A DNA stretch of 8,383 nucleotides from Thermoplasmata archaeon (lineage in GTDB: Archaea > Thermoplasmatota > SW-10-69-26): positions 1 through 8,383 of the forward strand of contig PWVY01000193.1 in the NCBI GenBank assembly GCA_003561665.1, written 5' to 3'. Shown here piece after piece: positions 1 to 5,976 of the stretch. How positions within the stretch are numbered: the first letter of the stretch is position 1; each line of letters starts with the position of its first letter. Below the pieces are notes generated by a model. It was not told the DNA's origin, did no database searches, and saw nothing but the letters and a program-made list of their open reading frames with translations. The translations under genes and the position numbers were made by a program.

Positions 1-485
1 AAGGCCTCTTCCGCATGCACCAATTCGACAAGATCGAACAGTTCATCTTCAGCGAACCCGACGACAGCTGGGAACACCACGAAGAACTCCTCGCCAACGC
101 CGAGCACCTCTTCCAACAGCTCGAAATCCCCTACCGCGTCGTGAACGTCTGCACCGGCGACATCGGCACCGTCGCCGCCAAAAAATACGACATCGAAGCC
201 TACAGCCCCCGCCAAAACACCTACCGCGAAGTCGTCAGCTGCAGCAACTGCACCGACTACCAAGCCCGCCGCTTGAACATTCGCGCCGGCAAACACGGCG
301 GCGACAAACAAACCGCCCACACCCTCAACGCCACCGCCATCGCCACAAGCCGCGCCATGGTCATGATCCTCGAAAACCACCAAAACGCCGACGGGACCGT
401 CACCGTGCCCGACGCGCTCATCCCCTACATGGACGGCACAACGACGCTCGGCGAACCGTTAGGACAAGACGAAGACTCCGCATAA
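1..485 (+). CDS. serS: Seryl-tRNA synthetase, C-terminal part (5' end outside window)
   Basis: Class II aminoacyl-tRNA synthetase that charges tRNA-Ser with serine in the cytoplasm. The reading frame is open from the window edge (first full codon at position 3), so the first visible Met at position 15 is internal. About 160 C-terminal residues are present. Motif 2 is recognisable as GLFRMHQFDKIEQF. It is followed by the serine-site strand VVNVCTGDIGTVAAKKYD, the region REVVSCSNCTDYQARR, and motif 3 as NATAIATSRAMVMILENHQ, whose Arg is the conserved ATP-binding arginine. The tail VPDALIPYM is typical of the usual (non-methanogen-type) SerRS. Roughly 260 N-terminal residues, including the tRNA-binding coiled coil and motif 1, should lie upstream; that size is from knowledge of the family. 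The coding strand is C-rich with mostly C-ending codons. The stop TAA at 483-485 is 67 bases before the next gene, with which it may be cotranscribed. Confidence 0.95.
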   Translation, partial: GLFRMHQFDKIEQFIFSEPDDSWEHHEELLANAEHLFQQLEIPYRVVNVCTGDIGTVAAKKYDIEAYSPRQNTYREVVSCSNCTDYQARRLNIRAGKHGGDKQTAHTLNATAIATSRAMVMILENHQNADGTVTVPDALIPYMDGTTTLGEPLGQDEDSA

Positions 486-503
486 GCGAGCACCGAACAC
501 CCT

Positions 504-536
504 GGTCATGGGGCCGCAACGCTTTCCACCATGACC
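504..536. repeat. Inverted repeat between serS and the AhpD-like gene
   Basis: Perfect 8-base arms GGTCATGG (504-511) and CCATGACC (529-536) are separated by 17 bases. The right arm ends 17 bases before the ATG at 553. It could be an operator for the redox gene, an RNA hairpin in the serS 3' or ahpD 5' region, or chance. No T-run follows it, so a simple terminator is unlikely. Confidence 0.4.
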
Positions 537-552
537 CCCCCTCAAGCCCGCC

Positions 553-942
553 ATGAGCCACGCCGAGATCGACATCGAAGCCTTCCGCGAACGCCGCGAA
601 CGAGCCAACGACAAGATCCTCGACCAAGACCACCTCGGCGTGAAACGCTTCTTCAACCTCGACACGCAAGCCTACACGGACGGAGCCCTCGACGCGCGCA
701 CCAAAGAGTACGCCGGCCTCGTCGCCAGCTGCGTACTACGCTGCAACGACTGCATCGCCTACCACCTCGACCAGCTCATCACCCACCACGACGCCACGCC
801 CGAGGAGATCATGGACGCCCTCAACGTCGCCCTCGTCGTCGGCGGCAGCATCTTCATCCCCCACATGCGCACCGCCTGGGAACTCGCCGAAGAACTCTTC
901 GAAGAAACCGATCAACTCGCCCCCCAACAAGATAAAGATTAA
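553..942 (+). CDS. AhpD-like / carboxymuconolactone decarboxylase family protein
   Basis: This 129-residue protein fits the all-helical AhpD/CMD fold. The diagnostic motif is at residues 52-71: Glu52, then Cys64-x-x-Cys67-x-x-x-His71 (reading CNDCIAYH). These match the conserved Glu, redox-active Cys pair and His of alkylhydroperoxidase AhpD-type proteins, rather than true carboxymuconolactone decarboxylases, which lack the CxxC. An additional Cys60 precedes the pair. Family knowledge suggests a cytoplasmic thiol-dependent peroxidase or disulfide reductase that acts as a homo-oligomer; the physiological substrate cannot be read from sequence. Length is normal for a single-domain member, with an extra N-terminal helix of about 45 residues and a short polar tail. 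No Shine-Dalgarno site or clear TATA box precedes the ATG, so readthrough from serS is possible. Its stop codon overlaps the A/T-rich element proposed as promoter of the next gene. Confidence 0.9.
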   Translation: MSHAEIDIEAFRERRERANDKILDQDHLGVKRFFNLDTQAYTDGALDARTKEYAGLVASCVLRCNDCIAYHLDQLITHHDATPEEIMDALNVALVVGGSIFIPHMRTAWELAEELFEETDQLAPQQDKD

Positions 943-944
943 AA
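939..944 (+). promoter_or_regulatory. Candidate archaeal TATA box for the exported-protein gene at 969
   Basis: TTAAAA lies in one of the few A/T-rich patches of this region, overlapping the TAA stop of the AhpD-like gene. It sits 25-30 bases before the ATG at 969, the spacing expected of an archaeal TATA box driving a nearly leaderless transcript. GGAGG at 961-965 is only 3 bases from that ATG, closer than usual for a Shine-Dalgarno site. Confidence 0.45.
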
Positions 945-968
945 CTCTCGAATGAAATCAGGAGGGTG

Positions 969-1472
969 ATGCGAGGAAAGAGCCTCACCCTGGCACTTTT
1001 GCTCCTTCTCGCATCCTCGGGTCCCGCGCTCGCCGCGACCAACACCCAGGAGACGCGAAACGAGGAAGCATCCTACATCGGAGGCCTTCCACCCCTCATC
1101 CACCATCCCGCCCTAACCCCCCCGCCAAGCACGTGGCCCTGCACGGCCCCCGAGCAAAACATCGCTGGCGCCTGCTTCGATCTGGAACCCGACGACGACA
1201 CAGCAGATATCACTATCCACGACGACACGAACGCGCACGTTGAAGCACGGGCCGTGTTCATCCACGACAACCAAGGCACCATCGGGAGCCCCGTCTGGTT
1301 CTGCACACCCCTCTCGAACCTTGTCCTGCTCACGCCCGCCAACGACATGGGCGCGGTCCAGCTGGCCATCACCCTAACCAGTCCGGGGTACAGCGTTGGT
1401 GCGTGCGATTCGCCTGCCTCGTTCGGGACGACAGGAACCGTGCACGCCGTGTTCCACAAGGACGCCGGATAG
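969..1472 (+). CDS. Small exported protein with signal peptide, unknown family
   Basis: This 167-residue protein begins with a clear Sec signal peptide: a basic start MRGKS, a hydrophobic core LTLALLLLLASS and a likely cleavage after ALA at about residue 23. The mature part of about 144 residues is Thr/Pro/Asp-rich, has no further membrane helix and contains four cysteines (about residues 58, 69, 112 and 146) that could form two disulfides outside the cell. The alternation of hydrophobic and polar residues in the second half suggests a small beta-sandwich, but I recognise no family. A GTG at 966 directly precedes the ATG; I prefer the ATG because the GTG would abut the GGAGG with no spacer. 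The next gene, 81 bases downstream on the same strand, also encodes an exported protein. A cell-surface or secreted role is inferred from the signal peptide only. Confidence 0.78.
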   Translation: MRGKSLTLALLLLLASSGPALAATNTQETRNEEASYIGGLPPLIHHPALTPPPSTWPCTAPEQNIAGACFDLEPDDDTADITIHDDTNAHVEARAVFIHDNQGTIGSPVWFCTPLSNLVLLTPANDMGAVQLAITLTSPGYSVGACDSPASFGTTGTVHAVFHKDAG

Positions 1473-1542
1473 GCCCTCGAGCCCCTCAACGTCCTGACCA
1501 GAAAACTGAAAAAGGCTCGAATCAACTCTTCCCCCGTGCTTG

Positions 1543-1547
1543 GGAGG
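1543..1547 (+). promoter_or_regulatory. Shine-Dalgarno site that fixes the start at 1554
   Basis: GGAGG followed by a 6-base spacer and ATG at 1554 is an ideal ribosome-binding arrangement. It identifies the ATG as the original start of the downstream exported-protein gene even though that frame stops after 26 codons. An A-rich stretch at 1501-1514 could hold the promoter. Confidence 0.65.
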
Positions 1548-1553
1548 CTTGAC

Positions 1554-2857
1554 ATGTTCTCCCATAGCGAGGTGAAAGCATCCACCCCCGACGATCCCTC
1601 CAGCTCATCGCGCTATGCCTTGCGATCGCCCTAACAACCCCCTTCGCAGCCACCACGGCAGCCACCCAGAACGATGATGCCAAGGACGATGAGGATCTTC
1701 TAAGGCTGCACTGCAGCGCTCCCCGTGACGAGCCATGGGACGAAAACCGCGTAGGCTCCTTCGAGAGCGCATGGGTCCCCCCTCGAGACGGATCGTCAAG
1801 TCATCCTTGCGCTGCGCACTTCGGCACGCACACCTACCTCCCCGGCCTCGATGAATCCCTCCATCTGCACGGGGGCCACGGAGAGATCTTCCTCGTCGAA
1901 CAAACACTCTTCAGCCCCGCTGCCCAAACACCCCAGCTCTCCACCAACGAAGGCGCCGCCCTCGTCACGAAAGTGAACATCGAAGCTAGCCTCGACGGCT
2001 TGGATTGGTTCACCGTCGCCACCGGCAACCACAGCATCGTCTCTGTGACCACCTCCCACGAAAACCTCGTCGATCTCGCCCTCTACAACGCCTGCTTCAA
2101 CAGCGTGATCCTCCAATGCCCCGACGGGTCGAACAACTTCCGACAGATCATCGAGTTCGACATCGATGCCGAAGGCGAGGAGTTCCGGTTCCTCCGCGTC
2201 GCCAACCCCGAAAGCATCTACACCGGCCTCACGGGCTTCCTCGACCGATCCGAGCTCTTCCTCGACGTTTCGCCCGCCGACCCGGTCCCTGATCCCGACC
2301 TCGAAACCGACACCACGCAGACCCTCTCCTGCGAGGAGGATATCATGGAGAAGACCCTGCACAGTGAAGACCCCTGCACCTTCGGCGGGTACTTCCTTGA
2401 AGAGAACGACATCCACACACCCTTCGTGCGCTTTGGCAACTACCCCGGCCAGTGGGATACGCCCAGCTTCTTCCACACCTACCCCCTCGAAGGCGCCACC
2501 CTTGAGAGCATCGAAGGCGATGTGACCGTGCGCGACTACCGAACCAACGGACCCAGCGAGGACCAAAAGATCCTCATCCAAACCAGCACCAACGGAGAGA
2601 TCTGGAGGACCCTCCACGAGTTCCCTGTGGAACGCGTCCACAACAACGCCCTCAGCGATGATTACGAGAACGCCCTCTACGAAGGAAGCTTCTCCACGAC
2701 CCTCGACCATGAAGAAGCCGACTTCCTACGCCTCGTCGCCGAACCCCGACCCAACGTCGACGAATACTGGAATCCAAACACACCCTGGGCCGACCGCCAC
2801 CCCTGGGCGTACTTCCAACACAGCGAGATCACACTGGAGGGCATCCTCCCCACGTAA
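1554..2857 (+). CDS. Exported protein with two discoidin-like motif pairs; frameshifted in signal-peptide region
   Basis: The ATG at 1554 with its GGAGG opens a frame that reads MFSHSEVKASTP and then runs out of frame to a TAA at 1632. A second frame is open without a stop from 1568 to 2857 but has no ATG, GTG or TTG before 1973. One extra C in the five-C run at 1585-1589 joins them into a 434-residue protein with a normal signal peptide: basic PRRS, hydrophobic LQLIALCLAIAL, cleavage near PFAA. The mature part looks like two beta-sandwich domains. Each carries an S-x-DG/NG-x-x-W motif (SLDGLDW, about 146-152; STNGEIW, 345-351) followed by an FLR strand (FLRVA, 213-217; FLRLVA, 391-396), as in discoidin or F5/8-type-C, galactose-binding-like domains. 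Cysteine pairs precede the core of each half. Ligand or carbohydrate binding at the cell surface is inferred. The break may be a sequencing error or a true lesion. Confidence 0.75.
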
Positions 2858-2927
2858 CCCCCAACCCAGAGGCTCCAAACACGAACGCCACCCACCCCTT
2901 TAGGACGCCCTATCCAACGAGGCCCGG

Positions 2928-3422
2928 TCAGAAACTCCCCTCTTGCTCCTCATCCTCGTCCTCCTCGTCAGCCCCCTGCAAGGTGGCCTTCACGCGACCG
3001 ATGACCTCCTCAACTTCACGAAGCTCAAGCAATGCTCTCTTGTTCTTCGCCTCCGCGCCCGGCCCCTCCGAGGGCCCCCCGCGGACACGAAGCCCCCGCT
3101 TCATCATGCTCACCTTCTCCTCCAAATCCTCCCCCTGCCACGTCGAAGAATCCCCAAAACGCTCCCTGCTCGCCTTCGGCTGATGAAGCCACGTCTTGCA
3201 CTGCTGCGCTGTCAACACGCCCCGATCATGCAACAACTGGAACACCGCCCACACATCCTCCGCGCTCATCGCATCCGACTCGATGGACAACGACACATGC
3301 TCCTCTTGCTCCGTGTCCTCATCGTACCGGAACAACGCGCTCACCTGGTTATCGCTCGCCGTCGACGTATCTACACCCTCCAGCTTACGGCCCACCTTCA
3401 ACTTGGTCGAATACCCTGACAT
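2928..3422 (-). CDS. Unrecognised soluble protein with acidic C-terminal tail
   Basis: This 164-residue protein belongs to no family I recognise. The N-terminal third, about residues 1-50, looks like beta strands ending in an HVSLSIES strand. A helical segment follows (EDVWAVFQLLHDRGVLTAQQ), then a charged stretch, a second helix with LLELREVEEVIGRVKATLQ, and an extremely acidic tail of Asp, Glu and Gln in the last 14 residues. It has no signal peptide or membrane helix, so it is probably cytoplasmic. An upstream ATG at 3494 would add 24 residues, but those codons lack the strong G-ending bias seen from 3422 onward, so I chose ATG 3422. The G-ending codons throughout support real coding on this strand; overlapping plus-strand frames are shadows. 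It converges with the exported-protein gene across a 70-base gap and is divergent from the membrane-protein gene at 3563. Acidic tails often mediate protein contacts, but no function can be assigned. Confidence 0.7.
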   Translation of the reverse strand: MSGYSTKLKVGRKLEGVDTSTASDNQVSALFRYDEDTEQEEHVSLSIESDAMSAEDVWAVFQLLHDRGVLTAQQCKTWLHQPKASRERFGDSSTWQGEDLEEKVSMMKRGLRVRGGPSEGPGAEAKNKRALLELREVEEVIGRVKATLQGADEEDEDEEQEGSF

Positions 3423-3445
3423 AAGGCGAGCATCCTCACGCCCCG

Positions 3446-3449
3446 TTAA
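3446..3449 (-). promoter_or_regulatory. Candidate TATA-like element for the minus-strand gene at 3422
   Basis: On the minus strand, TCTTAACG places a TTAA core 24-27 bases before the ATG at 3422. No Shine-Dalgarno site lies at normal spacing, so a leaderless transcript would fit. The element is short and weak. Confidence 0.3.
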
Positions 3450-3529
3450 GACCCTCGGGGGCCGGTTCCGGTGGAGAAAGAATACCCCCTGCATCAGTCC
3501 CCCCCGACATTCGGGTCGAAAAGCGAGGG

Positions 3530-3536
3530 TATTGAT
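3530..3536 (+). promoter_or_regulatory. Candidate TATA-like element for the gene at 3563
   Basis: TATTGAT lies 27-33 bases before ATG 3563 and is the most A/T-rich stretch near it. A CGAAAA tract at 3517-3522 could be a B-recognition-like element but is 7 bases away. GGTGG at 3553-3557, with a 5-base spacer, could act as a weak ribosome-binding site. Confidence 0.35.
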
Positions 3537-3562
3537 GTACGGGAACGCTCCTGGTGGCAGCC

Positions 3563-3937
3563 ATGATGCGTGATCGTGATCCTTGGTTCGTTTGGAGCCT
3601 CCTTCTGGGGGGCTTGCTCGTGTTGATCGGCGTCACGGGGTATGGCGTCTCGGAGGAACCGCACTTCACGGCGTTGTTGCCGTCCGTTTTAGGGGTCCTT
3701 GTGGTCGCGTTGGCTTGGGGTGGGGATCGGGCAGAGAAGCCGGATGTTGGGATGTGGGGTGTGCTCGCGGTGGGCACTTTGGGATTCTTGGGCTCGCTTC
3801 GGGGCTTGCCGGATTTCTTCGGGTTGTTGACGGGTGCGGAGGTGGGGTCGCCGGTCGCGGCGGCCGCGCAGGGGGCTACGGTGTTGGTGTGCGCCGTGTT
3901 GGTCGTGGTCGTAGGGTTGGAGCTTCGGAAACGTTAG
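3563..3937 (+). CDS. Small four-helix membrane protein (TALLP-motif, uncharacterised)
   Basis: This 124-residue integral membrane protein has hydrophobic segments at about residues 9-28, 36-52, 64-80 and 98-119, a short charged N-terminus (MMRDRDP) and a basic end (LRKR). The pattern of TM1-YG, then TALLPSVLGV at the start of TM2, a polar loop, GSLRGLP after TM3 and an Ala-rich TM4 resembles a widespread group of uncharacterised small membrane proteins in bacteria and archaea with a TALIPAFFG-type motif. I know this group only by its look and can give no family accession. Start candidates are GTG 3554, ATG 3563 and ATG 3566; I chose 3563 for its GGTGG and spacing. The TAG stop at 3935-3937 interlocks with the TAA of convergent tgtA (shared bases 3935-3936). 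Codons are G/T-ending, unlike the plus-strand genes at 1-2857. Function is unknown. Confidence 0.78.
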   Translation: MMRDRDPWFVWSLLLGGLLVLIGVTGYGVSEEPHFTALLPSVLGVLVVALAWGGDRAEKPDVGMWGVLAVGTLGFLGSLRGLPDFFGLLTGAEVGSPVAAAAQGATVLVCAVLVVVVGLELRKR

Positions 3938-5886
3938 GGTGCTTTGTAAGCGTCTTTCCCGATGCCTTCGCGCACTTTCGCGGCGGGACCATGTTCCAGT
4001 TCGAGGGCTTCTTGGGGGGTCACGGTGAGGCGTCCACACGCGACGAGCGTGTCGTCGGGGTCGACGATGAGACATTCGTCTCCGGGGCGGAGGCTCTGGT
4101 CGCAGGCGAGGGTGAACTTGGCGAACACTGTTTTCCCGTCTGCGTTGAAGAGGGCGCTGTCAGGCTGTACTTGGATGCGCAGGCGGGGGGCGTCGATGGC
4201 TTCGTGGATCCTTCGTGCGCCGGCGAGTTTGAGGGTGAACAGGCCATCGTAGGCGCGGCGGCTGAGGATATGTTCGTCGTTGGCGTGAACGGTGCGCACG
4301 CGACCGGTGCGAGGGCTTGTTTCGATGCGGATCGTTCCTTCGAGAAGCGCCGTGGCTGCGTGGGGTCCGAACTGGTAGGCGGCGGTGGCTTCGACGCGTT
4401 CGTGCGTGAGGTCGGCGTCGTGGGTGGGTTCTTCTTCGAGGGCGGTTTGAGGTTCGATGGTGGTTGTATCCCAGTGTTGGGCGAGGTGTTCGAGCTTTTT
4501 GGCTTGTTGTTGGAGGTGGTCATGGGTGAGGGGGGGTTCGAGGCATTGGCTGAAGGGGTAGGCTTCGTCGAGGTCGTAGGGGACGGGGCCCAGGCGTGAG
4601 GGGAAGAAGGGGTGCGTGCCTCGGTCGCGGAGGGCTTGCACGGTGTCTTGCGCGTTCGCGGTGAAGGGGCGCTGGGTGGGGTCAAGCAGGGTGAGGGGTC
4701 CGCGGGGGTGGAATCGGGTTTCGATGCGGTCGTGGGCGCGGTGGGTTTGGGGGTGGGTGGTGTAGGTGTGTTCGAGGAGTTGGATGCCTCGTTTGCTGCT
4801 GGTGGGTTCTTGTTGTTCGAGTTGGGGGGTGTGTTCTTGGAGGACGGTGAGGGCGCGGGCGAGGTGGGGGTGCGTGGTGAGGCGTTCGGTGACGAGGTCG
4901 AAGAGGCGGCCTTCGCGTTGGGCTTGGCGGATGCGTTTCATCTCTTGCATGGTGGCGTGGAGGTTGTGGTGGGCGAGGGTTTGGGCGCGTTCGTAGGGGG
5001 GCTGGTTGTTGAGTTCGTCGGGGGTGGTATCGTGGCAGGCGGGGCAGGTGCAGGGGAGTTCGTCTAAGTCGTTGAGGTGGACGGTGCCCCAGGGGAAGAG
5101 GAGGCGTTCGTCGTGGGCGAATTTGGCGTAGGCGGCGGAGTCGAAGAGGTCGCATCCGAGGTAGACGGCGAGGGGGAGCATTTGGGGGTGGCCGGCGCCG
5201 AAGAGGTGAACGGCGCGTTTGGGGGTGAGGCCGCGTTTGGCGGCGAGGATGATGCGGGTGAGGGTTGCGTATCGTTGGTCTTCCATGAGGGGGACGACGC
5301 CTCCGATGGGGTGGATGGCGCCTCCGGGGGGTTCGAGTTGGCTGGCGTGGCGGGCGGCGCGTTCTCGTTCTTGGGGGTATGTGGCTCCTTGGATGGGGAG
5401 GGCGAGCGTCATGTCGTGGGCTTTGGGGAGGGTTTCTTTGGCGCGTTGGGTGGTTTCGTCGACGTCTTGGCGGGCTTGGTTTTTGGATCGGTCGGGGGTG
5501 CTGAAGATGTCGAGGATGGTGCCGATGTCGGTTCCGATGCGGCGTTGGAAGTCGACGATGTCGTGGGGGTCAAGGTCGAGATCGCCGTAGACGTAGTCTT
5601 GGAAGGTGCCGCTGTCGGTCATGATGGGACCGTTGAAACCGATGGCGTCGTGGACGCCTTGTTCGAGGGTTCGTTCGTGGAGGGCGTCGTCGGTTTTGAT
5701 GATGTAGGCGTTCGTGATGACGGCTTGAACGCCGTGGTCGTCTTGCATCGTGGCGGGGTCGATGAGGAGAAGGTTGGGGTTGATGACGGGGAGAAGGGCG
5801 GGGGTTTGGATGGCTCCGTGGGGGGTTTTGAGGGTGCCCAGCCGGGAGAGGCCTTCGGTGTGGGTGGCTTCGAATTGGATGGGCAT
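3934..5886 (-). CDS. tgtA: Archaeosine tRNA-guanine(15) transglycosylase
   Basis: This cytoplasmic enzyme exchanges guanine 15 in the tRNA D-loop for preQ0, the first committed step of archaeosine formation on tRNA. The 650-residue protein has an N-terminal TIM-barrel catalytic domain (about 1-345). It shows TDSG with Asp91 as the acid/base aspartate, PIQGATY at 164-170, the IGGVVPLME signature at 194-202, and the nucleophile in LFDSAAY at Asp249. The zinc site is Cys279-x-Cys281-x-x-Cys284 plus His307 in HHNLH; by my recollection Asp249 and these ligands match the numbering of the Pyrococcus enzyme. A linker and the archaeal C1/C2 domains follow (about 345-570), then a PUA RNA-binding domain (about 573-645, with VFAKFTLACDQSLRPGDECLIVD). 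It is some 70 residues longer than the Pyrococcus protein, mostly in the Gln/Thr/His-rich middle. ATG 5886 is the only possible start. No Shine-Dalgarno site is visible. It is flanked by two small membrane-protein genes on the opposite strand. Confidence 0.97.
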   Translation of the reverse strand: MPIQFEATHTEGLSRLGTLKTPHGAIQTPALLPVINPNLLLIDPATMQDDHGVQAVITNAYIIKTDDALHERTLEQGVHDAIGFNGPIMTDSGTFQDYVYGDLDLDPHDIVDFQRRIGTDIGTILDIFSTPDRSKNQARQDVDETTQRAKETLPKAHDMTLALPIQGATYPQERERAARHASQLEPPGGAIHPIGGVVPLMEDQRYATLTRIILAAKRGLTPKRAVHLFGAGHPQMLPLAVYLGCDLFDSAAYAKFAHDERLLFPWGTVHLNDLDELPCTCPACHDTTPDELNNQPPYERAQTLAHHNLHATMQEMKRIRQAQREGRLFDLVTERLTTHPHLARALTVLQEHTPQLEQQEPTSSKRGIQLLEHTYTTHPQTHRAHDRIETRFHPRGPLTLLDPTQRPFTANAQDTVQALRDRGTHPFFPSRLGPVPYDLDEAYPFSQCLEPPLTHDHLQQQAKKLEHLAQHWDTTTIEPQTALEEEPTHDADLTHERVEATAAYQFGPHAATALLEGTIRIETSPRTGRVRTVHANDEHILSRRAYDGLFTLKLAGARRIHEAIDAPRLRIQVQPDSALFNADGKTVFAKFTLACDQSLRPGDECLIVDPDDTLVACGRLTVTPQEALELEHGPAAKVREGIGKDAYKAP

Positions 5887-5903
5887 GCGGGCTTGATGGT
5901 GGT

Positions 5904-5919
5904 GGGGTTCTTCAACCCC
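5904..5919. repeat. Short hairpin upstream of tgtA
   Basis: GGGGTT (5904-5909), a CTTC loop and AACCCC (5914-5919) make a perfect 6-base-pair hairpin, 18 bases upstream of the tgtA start in the divergent gap. If tgtA is transcribed from the GGATAAGG element further out, this would be a leader-RNA stem. It could instead be a protein-binding dyad between two divergent genes, or chance in G-rich DNA. Confidence 0.4.
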
Positions 5920-5944
5920 GCGGGTGGGAGCGGGGAATGGGAGG

Positions 5945-5952
5945 CCTTATCC
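5945..5952 (+). promoter_or_regulatory. Candidate TATA-like element for the gene at 5977 (possibly shared with tgtA)
   Basis: CCTTATCC is the only A/T-richer element in this gap. It lies 25-32 bases before GTG 5977, fitting a leaderless promoter for the plus-strand gene. Read on the other strand it is GGATAAGG, about 59 bases before the tgtA ATG, where it could drive tgtA with a leader of roughly 30 bases that includes the hairpin at 5904-5919. Confidence 0.35.
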
Positions 5953-5976
5953 TTGCGTTGGGTGTGGGTTGGTGTC

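Larger units (their letters stand above)
3423..3562. other. Divergent intergenic region with dyads at the GC-skew switch
   Basis: This 140-base region lies between two divergently transcribed genes. It contains a perfect 5-base hairpin CCCGA/TCGGG with a 3-base loop (3503-3515), the palindromic block CCGGTTCCGG (3462-3471), and TTCCGGTGGAGAAAGAA (3466-3482). The last resembles, at about 10 of 13 positions by my memory of the consensus, the core of archaeal origin-recognition boxes (TTCCAGTGGAAAC), but it lacks the usual following G-run. Plus-strand composition changes here from C-rich to G-rich. An origin function is possible but unproven; only one box-like match is seen and no orc1/cdc6 gene is in view. 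Confidence 0.25.

Noticed and set aside
486..552. Intrinsic terminator after serS
   Set aside because: The inverted repeat there is not followed by a T-run and has a long 17-base spacer.
1073..1585. 170-residue minus-strand open frame
   Set aside because: Antisense to the signal-peptide-bearing gene at 969 and crosses an intergenic gap; no recognisable features.
1585..1589. Programmed ribosomal frameshift site
   Set aside because: A frameshift at codon 12 inside a signal peptide, with only a C5 run and no obvious stimulatory structure, is far less likely than a sequencing error or mutation.
1796..2710. 304-residue minus-strand open frame
   Set aside because: Gly/Val/Glu-rich mirror of the exported-protein gene, which has domain motifs and fits the signal peptide.
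3423..3494. 24-residue N-terminal extension of the acidic-tailed protein from ATG 3494
   Set aside because: Its codons lack the G-ending bias of the gene, and a TATA-like element sits at promoter distance from ATG 3422.
2943..3573. Several plus-strand open frames (2943, 2983, 3032 and 3196 starts)
   Set aside because: Arg/Pro/Ser-rich mirrors of the minus-strand gene at 2928-3422, whose codon bias is coherent.
3583..4599. 338-residue plus-strand open frame
   Set aside because: Overlaps the membrane gene in another frame and then runs antisense to tgtA; no domain-like sequence.
5077..5976. Long plus-strand open frame antisense to tgtA, joined to the membrane gene
   Set aside because: It is the complement of a strongly conserved enzyme; its Gly/Val/Asp-rich translation is typical of an antisense shadow. 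Only the part from about 5977 looks like a protein.
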